A stretch of DNA of 12,130 bases from Candidatus Izemoplasma sp. GTDB lineage: Bacteria; Bacillota_I; Bacilli_A; Izemoplasmatales; Izemoplasmataceae. The stretch is from assembly GCA_007117555.1 (NCBI GenBank), contig SKGI01000068.1, positions 1 through 12,130 on the forward strand, written 5' to 3'. The position numbers were made by a program, and so were the translations under genes. Numbering within the stretch: the stretch's first letter is position 1; the number at the start of each line of letters is the position of its first letter. Positions 6,667 to 12,130 of this stretch are shown here, piece by piece. The notes beneath the pieces are model-generated. The model saw only the letters and a list, made by a program, of their open reading frames with translations, ran no database searches and was not told where the DNA came from.

Positions 6667-8226
6667 ATGGAAAAAAATCTAAAGAAAATTGTCATTATCG
6701 TTACCTTAATTGGCTTTGCAATCGCCATTCGTTTCGCTTTTGAGTATCTTTACAATCGCTTTTGGTACTTGCTCGGTGTACCACAAGACTATGGGTTCTT
6801 AATTAGAACCCTTTTTCTCGTCTTCGTCATTATCATGTGGTTAATCGGCACATTGCGAAGTGACAATCCTTACCAAAAACTCCCCTGGCTGCTCATCTTT
6901 ATATTTGAACCTTTCGTTGGTATCTTATTATTTATGTCTATGGGCAGGTCTTTTAAACATAGCTTTCGTTATATACGCAGGCCACTCATGCACGACGACG
7001 CTTATATGACACATGAGACACAATACGCCAATCGAAAAGCGCTTAAGCTTGACAAAGCAGATGAACCATACCGTAACGTGTTTGAAACTGCATACAAGAC
7101 ATCCTATCATCCCCCTTATGTTGGTAAAACGCGTGTGACTGTACTTAAAAACGGAGAAGCATTTTATCCTGATCTACTCAAAGAAATTGACCAAGCAACG
7201 ACCTTTATTCTTTTAGAGTTTTACATGGCAAGAAGCGATCAACGCGGCACTCAAGTGTTAGAAAAACTGATGGAAAAAGCTGACCAAGGTATCCAAGTCA
7301 AAGTGATTCTCGATGCGTTCGGAAGCGTCGGTGGTGACCGTGTGAGTCGGAAAATGCTCCGCCGCTTGAAACGTTCTGCCGTCGATTTTGTTTTAAATGA
7401 TCCGATATATTTTCCTTACTTTAATACGAGAATGAACTATCGCAACCACCGCAAAATTGTCGTGATCGATGGTCGTATTGGTTACACTGGTGGGATGAAC
7501 TTAGGAGATGAATACGATAATTCAATACCTTACAGCTACTATTTTCGTGACACGCAAGTAAAACTTGAAGGTGCTGCGGTCAAGTCACTCACATCTTTGT
7601 TTTTTAAAGACTATTATTACAATACGAAAAAGCATGTGACCGAAGAAGGATACTACCCACATGTCGAAGTGCCTTCAAGTGGTGTCGTTCAAGTTCTTCA
7701 GTCAGGACCTGAATCAGATCAAGCTTATATCCGTGATATATACTTGAAGATGATTTTTAATGCGAAGCACTCGATTAAAATCATGACGCCTTACATGGCG
7801 CTTGATGTAGAAACGCTCACCGCACTTAAAATCGCTCAGTCTTCAGGGGTTAACGTCGATGTTATCATTCCTGGCATTCCCGACAAAATCCTCGTCTATA
7901 AAGTGACGAAATTTTTTGCAACGACACTTGTAGCGCATGGCATTCGCGTCCATCAATACCAAAAAGGCTTTTGCCATGGCAAAGTCTTAATTGTCGATGA
8001 TGAAATTGTGAGCATTGGCAGCTATAACCTCGATAATCGGAGCGCTGTCATTGATTTTGAGGTGACCGCGACGTTTACCAACCGTGATGCAGTCGAAGAA
8101 GCCGTCAATCAATTTAATCACGATCTCAAAATCAGTAAAACCATCGACCCACACAGTTGGGCGCATCGTCCGTTGCGGCACCGTTTGTTTGAAGGGTTAC
8201 TAAGTTTGTTTACCCCCATCATTTAA
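6667..8226 (+). CDS. cls: Cardiolipin synthase (phospholipase D family, two HKD motifs)
   Basis: The 519-residue membrane enzyme fits bacterial cardiolipin synthase, which condenses two phosphatidylglycerols into cardiolipin and glycerol. Three hydrophobic segments lie at the N-terminus (about 7-24, 44-62 and 72-92). The third is in the family's NPYQKLPWLLIF...EPFVGILLF segment ahead of GR. Two catalytic HxKx4D motifs are intact: HRKIVVID (H261, K263, D268) followed by GYTGGMNLGDEY, and HGKVLIVD (H437, K439, D444) followed by SIGSYNLDNRS. Length and domain order are normal for the family. Start ATG 6667 follows GGAG at 6657-6660, a modest site. No own promoter is evident, so it is probably expressed from the promoter of the coiled-coil gene 31 bp upstream. 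Other PLD-family phosphatidyltransferases are the alternative, but the N-terminal membrane segments favour Cls. Confidence 0.93.
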   Translation: MEKNLKKIVIIVTLIGFAIAIRFAFEYLYNRFWYLLGVPQDYGFLIRTLFLVFVIIMWLIGTLRSDNPYQKLPWLLIFIFEPFVGILLFMSMGRSFKHSFRYIRRPLMHDDAYMTHETQYANRKALKLDKADEPYRNVFETAYKTSYHPPYVGKTRVTVLKNGEAFYPDLLKEIDQATTFILLEFYMARSDQRGTQVLEKLMEKADQGIQVKVILDAFGSVGGDRVSRKMLRRLKRSAVDFVLNDPIYFPYFNTRMNYRNHRKIVVIDGRIGYTGGMNLGDEYDNSIPYSYYFRDTQVKLEGAAVKSLTSLFFKDYYYNTKKHVTEEGYYPHVEVPSSGVVQVLQSGPESDQAYIRDIYLKMIFNAKHSIKIMTPYMALDVETLTALKIAQSSGVNVDVIIPGIPDKILVYKVTKFFATTLVAHGIRVHQYQKGFCHGKVLIVDDEIVSIGSYNLDNRSAVIDFEVTATFTNRDAVEEAVNQFNHDLKISKTIDPHSWAHRPLRHRLFEGLLSLFTPII

Positions 8227-8255
8227 TTGAGAATTTAAGGTTATCTAATTAAAAT
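8227..8255 (+). promoter_or_regulatory. Promoter of the ABC transporter operon
   Basis: TTGAGA (8227-8232) and TAAAAT (8250-8255) are separated by exactly 17 bases, each with five of six consensus matches. The element starts at the base after the cardiolipin synthase stop. Unlike the other promoters in the window it lacks the TGn extension. Transcription should start near 8262, giving a leader of about 15 bases. Confidence 0.7.
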
Positions 8256-8276
8256 ATAGATATGAGGAGGCTTTGT

Positions 8277-9188
8277 ATGATTCATGTACGTGGTTTGAAA
8301 AAAAACTATGGTCCTGTACAAGCAGTGAAAGGCATCGATTTTACCGTTTTAGGCAACGCATTTTTTGCCTTGTTAGGCCCAAATGGTGCCGGAAAGTCGA
8401 CGACGATTGAAATCATTGCGACCTTACTTGCGCCCGCTTCTGGAACAGTTGAAGTGGACGGTCATACCCTAGGCGTTGAAGATGATGCCATTCGCGATAC
8501 ACTCGGTGTCGTCTTTCAGTACAGCACCCTTGACCCCGTTTTAAGTGTCTATGAGAACTTAAAAATCCGAGCAGCTTTTTATGGTTTAACCGGTGATGAT
8601 TATGCAGCACGGCTTAAAGCGCTCGATGATAGAATCCAGTTTAGCCACTATGCGGATCAACCTGTCCGCACGTTATCGGGTGGACAACGTCGTAAAGCAG
8701 ATATTGCGCGGGCACTTTTGCATAGTCCTCGCATCCTCATTCTCGATGAACCGACTACAGGGCTTGACCCAAAAAGTCGCAAAGAAATCTGGTCTTTAAT
8801 TTTAGCACTCAAAAAACAAACCGATATGACGATATTTTTAACAACCCATTATATGGAAGAAGTGCTCGATGCCGATCATGTCATAATTATGAATGAAGGG
8901 GAAATCGTGGCAGAAGATTCCGCAGAAAACTTACGTTTAACCTATGCAAATGACACGTTGAAAGTGATTCCGCGTGATGGGCTTAGTGCTAAACTAGAGT
9001 CAGAGAGCATTGCCTATCGCACCGTGAACCGGACGTTGCATATCCCGCTTGACAACCCTTTTCAAGGGCTTGACTATCTCAATCGATTTCGAGAGGATAT
9101 AGAAACTTTCGAAATCATTAAAGCCAGTATGGATGACGTGTTTTTAAATATTACCGGGCGAAAACTGGAGGGCAATCATGATCATTAA
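8277..9188 (+). CDS. ABC-2 type transporter, ATP-binding subunit
   Basis: The 303-residue cytosolic ATPase drives export through the permease encoded next. Nucleotide-binding motifs are all intact: Walker A GPNGAGKST (34-42), Q-loop Q81 in VVFQYSTLD, signature LSGGQ (133-137), Walker B ILILDEP (153-159), D-loop GLDP and switch H191 in LTTHYMEE. The remaining 80 or so residues form the extension common to DrrA-like drug or lipid exporter ATPases and end in the family's SMDDVFLNITG. The start is ATG 8277, 6 bases after AGGAGG (8265-8270). An in-frame ATG at 8262 overlaps that site and lies at the predicted transcription start, so it is not used. The 3' end overlaps the permease start by 11 nt, indicating translational coupling. 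The substrate (drug, lipid, peptide or polysaccharide) cannot be told from sequence. Confidence 0.94.
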   Translation: MIHVRGLKKNYGPVQAVKGIDFTVLGNAFFALLGPNGAGKSTTIEIIATLLAPASGTVEVDGHTLGVEDDAIRDTLGVVFQYSTLDPVLSVYENLKIRAAFYGLTGDDYAARLKALDDRIQFSHYADQPVRTLSGGQRRKADIARALLHSPRILILDEPTTGLDPKSRKEIWSLILALKKQTDMTIFLTTHYMEEVLDADHVIIMNEGEIVAEDSAENLRLTYANDTLKVIPRDGLSAKLESESIAYRTVNRTLHIPLDNPFQGLDYLNRFREDIETFEIIKASMDDVFLNITGRKLEGNHDH

Positions 9189-10038
9189 GTCTTTAGTAAA
9201 GCGTCATTTGTTGATTTATGTTCGAGATCGCTGGGCTGTTTTTTTCTCGTTTTTATCGGTCATCATCATTTTGGGCTTGTTTATGTTGTTTTTACAACAT
9301 GCTTTTGGCGGCGAGTTTGCAGAACAACCCCATGCCGATTATTTAACGCACAGTTGGATTATTTCCGGTGTATTAATGGTCTCATCTGTCACCGTGCCAC
9401 TTGGTTTTTTAGGCATGATGGTGCTTGATTTAGAAAATAAACGCATCAACGATTTTTATGTAGCACCTTTGAAACGGTATACCATTGTTTTCAGCTATTT
9501 GCTCGCAGCTTTTTCAATCGGTATGGTATTTTCGCTAATTAATTTGGTCATTGGACAACTGTATCTTTATCTACGTTTTGGCTTTTTACTGGCCCCTTTA
9601 ACGTGGTTGTCACTCATTGGTTTGGTGGCGCTATCAAACCTACTATTTTCATCCTTGTTTTTCTACGCGGTTACGTTTATCAAGACTTCCAATGCGCATA
9701 GTACATTGAGTACTTTAGTTGGAACCTTAATCGGTTTTCTCGCAGGTCTTTACGTACCAATTGGTAATCTTCAAACAGCCATTCGAAATGTGTTGTCGGC
9801 ACTGCCGACCATGCAAGTAATCAGCGCCATCCGCATTGTTTATCTTGAAGATGCATTGACACGTGTTTTTGGTGATCAAGTAGACTTCCGTTCATTTTAT
9901 GAGTCATTGTTAGGGGTGCAATTACGGTTTTCTGAGACGGTGGTACCGTTTTGGCTTACCCTATTGATGATTATCGGTTGGATAGTCTTATTTATGACAC
10001 TCTCGATTCGTCGCTTAACCTATTTCAAGAAACAGTAA
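9178..10038 (+). CDS. ABC-2 type transporter, permease subunit
   Basis: The 286-residue integral membrane protein has six predicted membrane segments (about 20-42, 60-83, 102-130, 139-166, 176-196 and 257-277), the standard count for ABC-2 permeases. Its late motif GFLAGLYVPIGNLQ before helix six is the G-x-x-x-P-x-x-x-L element common in this family. A large loop (about 197-256) with charged residues lies between segments five and six. The ATG at 9178 overlaps the ATPase gene's last 11 bases and has GGAGGG (9167-9172) inside that gene, so the two subunits should be made in step. It is the transmembrane half of an exporter whose dimer pairs with two copies of the ATPase. No terminator is obvious in the 61 bases before the next gene, which has its own promoter. 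Confidence 0.92.
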   Translation: MIIKSLVKRHLLIYVRDRWAVFFSFLSVIIILGLFMLFLQHAFGGEFAEQPHADYLTHSWIISGVLMVSSVTVPLGFLGMMVLDLENKRINDFYVAPLKRYTIVFSYLLAAFSIGMVFSLINLVIGQLYLYLRFGFLLAPLTWLSLIGLVALSNLLFSSLFFYAVTFIKTSNAHSTLSTLVGTLIGFLAGLYVPIGNLQTAIRNVLSALPTMQVISAIRIVYLEDALTRVFGDQVDFRSFYESLLGVQLRFSETVVPFWLTLLMIIGWIVLFMTLSIRRLTYFKKQ

Positions 10039-10048
10039 GTGTCGTGGC

Positions 10049-10076
10049 TTTAAACCGCTTTAGTTCATGCTATAAT
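10049..10076 (+). promoter_or_regulatory. Promoter of the cobalamin adenosyltransferase gene
   Basis: The extended -10 TGCTATAAT at 10068-10076 has a weak -35 candidate TTTAAA at 10049-10054 (16-base spacer, four of six matches). It lies 23 bases ahead of the start codon. There is no room for a cobalamin riboswitch between it and the gene. Confidence 0.72.
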
Positions 10077-10099
10077 GAATCCATTAGGAGGGAAAAACG

Positions 10100-10633
10100 A
10101 TGGTCATAAAAGACGCAAAACAAATCTCAACAAAACGTGGCGATGCTGGTACATCAAAAAACTACACGAATGAATCATTTCCTAAAGACGATGTATTATT
10201 TGAATCATTAGGTACCAATGATGAACTGAGTTCTTACTTAGGTTTGACCTATCACCAACTTCAAATCCCTATGATTAAGACCATTCAAGCACACTTACAA
10301 AATATCAATTCATTAATCGCCACCAACCCAAACAGTCATCCAGAACGATACAATGCGCTTAAATCGATTACCCAAACCGATGTTGAAGCACTTGAAGCCG
10401 ATGGACAACGCATGTTAACGTTAACCCCGATTGAACCGAGGTTTTTTCTTCCAGGCAGCGAAACAAGCGAAGGCGGCGCCTATCTTGATTTATCGCGCAC
10501 CGTTTGTCGCCGAGCAGAACGCCGCCTAGTTGCGTTTATTGCCGTGCGTGAACGTGATGATCTTGCGTTATGCCGCCAGTATTTAAATCGTTTGAGTGAT
10601 TGGTTGTTCATCGCCGCACGTCATCATGCTTAA
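10100..10633 (+). CDS. Cob(I)alamin adenosyltransferase, PduO type
   Basis: The 177-residue protein matches PduO-type ATP:corrinoid adenosyltransferases. These transfer the adenosyl group of ATP to reduced cobalamin, giving adenosylcobalamin for radical enzymes. The N-terminal ATP-binding segment TKRGDAGTS corresponds to TKxGDxGxT. LGTNDELSSYLG holds the conserved Asp-Glu pair, RFFLPGS corresponds to the family's F-x-LPGG, and RTVCRRAER and YLNRLSDWLFIAAR form the C-terminal helices. The residues I would expect at the salt bridge (Asp of NDEL and Arg of RRAER) and the Phe of FFLPG are present. Departures are LDLSRT where LHxART is usual, so the histidine is aspartate, and PGSE for PGGT. It is probably active but divergent. 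Start ATG 10100 follows AGGAGGG (10086-10092). No other cobalamin gene is in the window; it is a single-gene unit between a promoter and a strong terminator. Confidence 0.87.
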   Translation: MVIKDAKQISTKRGDAGTSKNYTNESFPKDDVLFESLGTNDELSSYLGLTYHQLQIPMIKTIQAHLQNINSLIATNPNSHPERYNALKSITQTDVEALEADGQRMLTLTPIEPRFFLPGSETSEGGAYLDLSRTVCRRAERRLVAFIAVRERDDLALCRQYLNRLSDWLFIAARHHA

Positions 10634-10656
10634 AAAGCACGTTTGCGTGCTTTTTT
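10632..10656 (+). terminator. Rho-independent terminator overlapping the adenosyltransferase stop codon
   Basis: AAAAAGCACG (10632-10641) pairs perfectly with CGTGCTTTTT (10646-10655) around a TTTG loop, and the T-run is at 10651-10656. The left arm begins inside the TAA stop codon (10631-10633), so a terminating ribosome would cover its base. Confidence 0.92.
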
Positions 10657-10662
10657 AATGCA

Positions 10663-10691
10663 TTTTCAATTATGAACGAGTGTGCTATAAT
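10663..10691 (+). promoter_or_regulatory. Promoter of the degV-family gene
   Basis: The extended -10 TGCTATAAT at 10683-10691 has a poor -35 candidate TTTTCA at 10663-10668 (17-base spacer). The predicted leader of about 48 bases is the longest in the window. I see no riboswitch-like structure in it. Confidence 0.72.
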
Positions 10692-10745
10692 AAATCTTGA
10701 AGACATACTATTAGTCGTCGTATTCATATGATGGAGGTTATAAAA

Positions 10746-11606
10746 ATGAGTCATAAAAAAATCGGTGTCATCGCAGACACCAATGCGTGTTTAGATTATT
10801 TTGAGCATCCATATGATATTAAAATTCTTCGCTCAATGATTCACTTAAATGATGCATCCTATCTCGACCACATCGAGCTGACTGCAGAAGATTTTTATAC
10901 GCAAATTTCGGCAGACAAAACGATTTTCCCTCGCACATCACAACCCCCAACAGAAAAGATGATAGAAACGTATCAAACGATGCGTGATGCAGGGTATACC
11001 GATGTGATTGTTGTAACAATTTCACAGCACATGTCAGGTATTTACAGCGCTGCACAAGTTGCTGCATCCAAAGTTGATGGACTGAATGTCCATGTGTTTG
11101 ATTCTAAATCAGTAGCATATCCTGAAGCCATAATGGCTTTGACGGCTGCAGAACGCGCCGCAGAAGGAGAAGATGTTGCGACAATATTAAAAGCTCTTGA
11201 ACATATTCGTGATCATAATCGTGTGTTTTTTGCAGTCGATACACTCGCCTATCTGGTGAAAAATGGGCGCCTGTCAAATGCCCAAGGATTTATGGGCAGT
11301 ATGCTTAAAATTAAACCCTTACTCCATATATCGAAAGAAGGTAAAGTTGAAAACGTCGAGAAGATACGCACGTTTAAAAAAGCGGTCGATCGATTGATTG
11401 AACGTTTCCTGCAAGAAGTTGACGGTCGAGATGTTGAACCGTTTATCTGTCATGCGAATAATCCGGAAACACGGGATTACATCGCTTCGCGTATTCAAGA
11501 AGCACGCAAGATGGATGACACCATCTTCAGCATGCCACTGACACCTGCTGTTGGTGCTCATGCTGGACCTGGGGCGGTTGGCATTGGCTACTACATTAAA
11601 CCGTAA
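10746..11606 (+). CDS. DegV family fatty-acid-binding protein (FakB-like)
   Basis: The 286-residue product is a DegV-family protein of normal length. Members bind a fatty acid between two domains, and FakB members present it to the kinase FakA to make acyl phosphate for phospholipid synthesis. Visible landmarks are the N-terminal strand and turn IGVIADTNACLD (family: D-S-T-x-D-L), TSQPP at 64-68, TISQHMSGIYSAAQ at 91-104, and VHVFDSKSVAYPE. The helix TLAYLVKNGRLSNAQG and the C-terminal HAGPGAVGIGYY (H272) follow. TSQPP and the S-x-x-x-S region supply the residues that hold the fatty acid carboxylate in FakB structures. Whether it works with a FakA kinase cannot be told, as none is in the window. 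The start is ATG 10746 with GGAGG at 10733-10737; an upstream in-frame ATG at 10728 lacks a site. The first strand has AC instead of the usual ST-D, a mild divergence. Confidence 0.92.
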   Translation: MSHKKIGVIADTNACLDYFEHPYDIKILRSMIHLNDASYLDHIELTAEDFYTQISADKTIFPRTSQPPTEKMIETYQTMRDAGYTDVIVVTISQHMSGIYSAAQVAASKVDGLNVHVFDSKSVAYPEAIMALTAAERAAEGEDVATILKALEHIRDHNRVFFAVDTLAYLVKNGRLSNAQGFMGSMLKIKPLLHISKEGKVENVEKIRTFKKAVDRLIERFLQEVDGRDVEPFICHANNPETRDYIASRIQEARKMDDTIFSMPLTPAVGAHAGPGAVGIGYYIKP

Positions 11607-11632
11607 ATCAAACCCCCTTTACCTTAAATTTT

Positions 11633-11956
11633 ATGACGCCTAAAAAACTGTTCTTGCAGGAACTTATCGTCTTGATTGTCTCTTTATGCCATCTACCAGT
11701 TGCTTGGTTTCTTTATCCGCTTTACCGTTTGACAGCGGTGCTGGGTGCACTTTTTATCATCGTAAATATTGTCGCACTACTTTGGTATTTCAGTTTAAGT
11801 GTTCAATTGCTGATGGCGTATCGTATCCGGCGAAAGATTTCAAAAAATCCTTATGTACTTTACACTGCGATTCCGATAATCATCCTCTTTTCAGCCTTGA
11901 TATATGTGTGGCTTATCACCTTATTTGCGGTGTTACAAATTGGCTTTATCGCATAA
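11633..11956 (+). CDS. Small hypothetical membrane protein with three predicted helices
   Basis: The 107-residue hydrophobic product has three likely membrane segments (about 8-28, 34-60 and 76-104). A basic loop with RIRRKISKNP (64-73) should face the cytoplasm by the positive-inside rule. I recognise no family. It begins 26 bases after the degV-family stop and ends exactly at the start of a strong hairpin terminator, which supports it as a real gene at the end of that unit. No Shine-Dalgarno is visible before ATG 11633: the upstream bases are pyrimidine-rich (CCCCCTTTACC). A TTG at 11672 with AGGA 10 bases upstream is an alternative start, but it would cut into the first helix. A second reading frame (11686-12027) overlaps it but is not membrane-like and runs through the terminator, so this frame is preferred. 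Confidence 0.65.
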   Translation: MTPKKLFLQELIVLIVSLCHLPVAWFLYPLYRLTAVLGALFIIVNIVALLWYFSLSVQLLMAYRIRRKISKNPYVLYTAIPIIILFSALIYVWLITLFAVLQIGFIA

Positions 11957-12005
11957 AAAACCGATTATTTCACCAAGTTATATGCCGGTGGAATAATCGG
12001 TTTTT
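11956..12005 (+). terminator. Long hairpin terminator, probably acting in both directions
   Basis: CCGATTATTTCACC (11961-11974) pairs with GGTGGAATAATCGG (11987-12000), with one T-G wobble and a 12-base loop. The stem is extended outward by AAAAA (11956-11960) with TTTTT (12001-12005), about 19 pairs in all. The A-run on the left becomes a T-run on the minus strand, so it can also end the leftward gene whose stop codon is 3 bases away at 12008. Confidence 0.92.
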
Positions 12006-12007
12006 AA

Positions 12008-12130
12008 TTAGTAGAAAAAGTGTCTGAAAAAGTCAATATAGTGTGTCAGTTCTGCTTGTAAAATTTTCAATGCTTCTTCGGGTGTATCATCGGCGTGATT
12101 CTTTTCCCAATCAGAAGCGATTCGATTTAG
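12008..12130 (-). CDS. 3' end of a leftward gene, hypothetical; start outside the window
   Basis: On the minus strand the frame from the window edge reads 40 residues and stops at TAA (12008-12010 on the plus strand). The residues include DWEKNHADDTPEEALKIL and end in YIDFFRHFFY. It is helical and mixed-charge, with an aromatic end. The codon pattern looks coding, and the stop is placed directly at the bidirectional terminator, as expected for convergent genes. Too little is visible to assign a family. Confidence 0.6.
   Translation of the reverse strand, partial: LNRIASDWEKNHADDTPEEALKILQAELTHYIDFFRHFFY

Noticed and set aside
8262..8276. Upstream ATG for the ABC ATPase
   Set aside because: It overlaps the AGGAGG that serves ATG 8277 and lies at the predicted transcription start; the added residues MRRLC are not family-like.
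10039..10099. Cobalamin riboswitch upstream of the adenosyltransferase gene
   Set aside because: Only about 17 bases of leader fit between the promoter and the start codon, far too short for any cobalamin aptamer.
10728..10745. Upstream ATG for the DegV-family gene
   Set aside because: It has no ribosome binding site of its own, and its codons include the GGAGG used by ATG 10746.
11686..12027. 113-residue frame overlapping the small membrane gene
   Set aside because: It runs straight through the terminator hairpin, looks cysteine-rich and random, and overlaps a frame with clear membrane helices.

Overview
The window looks like a stretch of ordinary chromosome from a low-to-moderate GC Gram-positive-type bacterium (Bacillota, or a Mollicutes-related lineage that keeps the standard code). 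The cues are strong AGGAGG-type ribosome binding sites, SigA-like promoters with an extended -10 (TGnTATAAT), short hairpin plus T-tract terminators, a TTG start, a DegV/FakB protein and a YtcJ-type amidohydrolase. Tryptophan is encoded by TGG throughout, and no reading frame is broken by TGA, so this is not the Mycoplasma code. I cannot name the genus. There are no signs of a mobile element, CRISPR array, tRNA or rRNA.

Layout. (1) The 3' part of htpG (Hsp90) enters from the left edge and ends in a clear terminator. (2) A monocistronic amidohydrolase (YtcJ-like) follows, with its own promoter and terminator. (3) A PhzF-family isomerase gene comes next, with its own promoter and a hairpin behind it. 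(4) A gene for an 899-residue, almost entirely coiled-coil protein of unknown function has its own promoter. It is followed after 31 bp, with no convincing terminator, by a cardiolipin synthase-type phospholipase D gene. (5) An ABC-2 transporter pair (ATPase and permease, overlapping by 11 nt) starts from a classical -35/-10 promoter immediately after the synthase stop codon. (6) A PduO-type cobalamin adenosyltransferase gene lies between a promoter and a strong terminator. (7) A DegV/FakB fatty-acid-binding protein gene is followed by a small three-helix membrane protein without an obvious ribosome binding site. (8) A long hairpin that should terminate in both directions separates this from the tail of a leftward gene cut by the right edge.

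The genes do not form one pathway. They are mostly separate short transcription units. A loose theme runs through the middle: cardiolipin synthase, an ABC-2 exporter, a fatty-acid-binding protein and a small membrane protein all touch the envelope or lipids. The giant coiled-coil protein in apparent operon with cardiolipin synthase is the least explained and most interesting element. Every stretch longer than 300 bases is covered by a gene; intergenic gaps are short and hold promoters and terminators.
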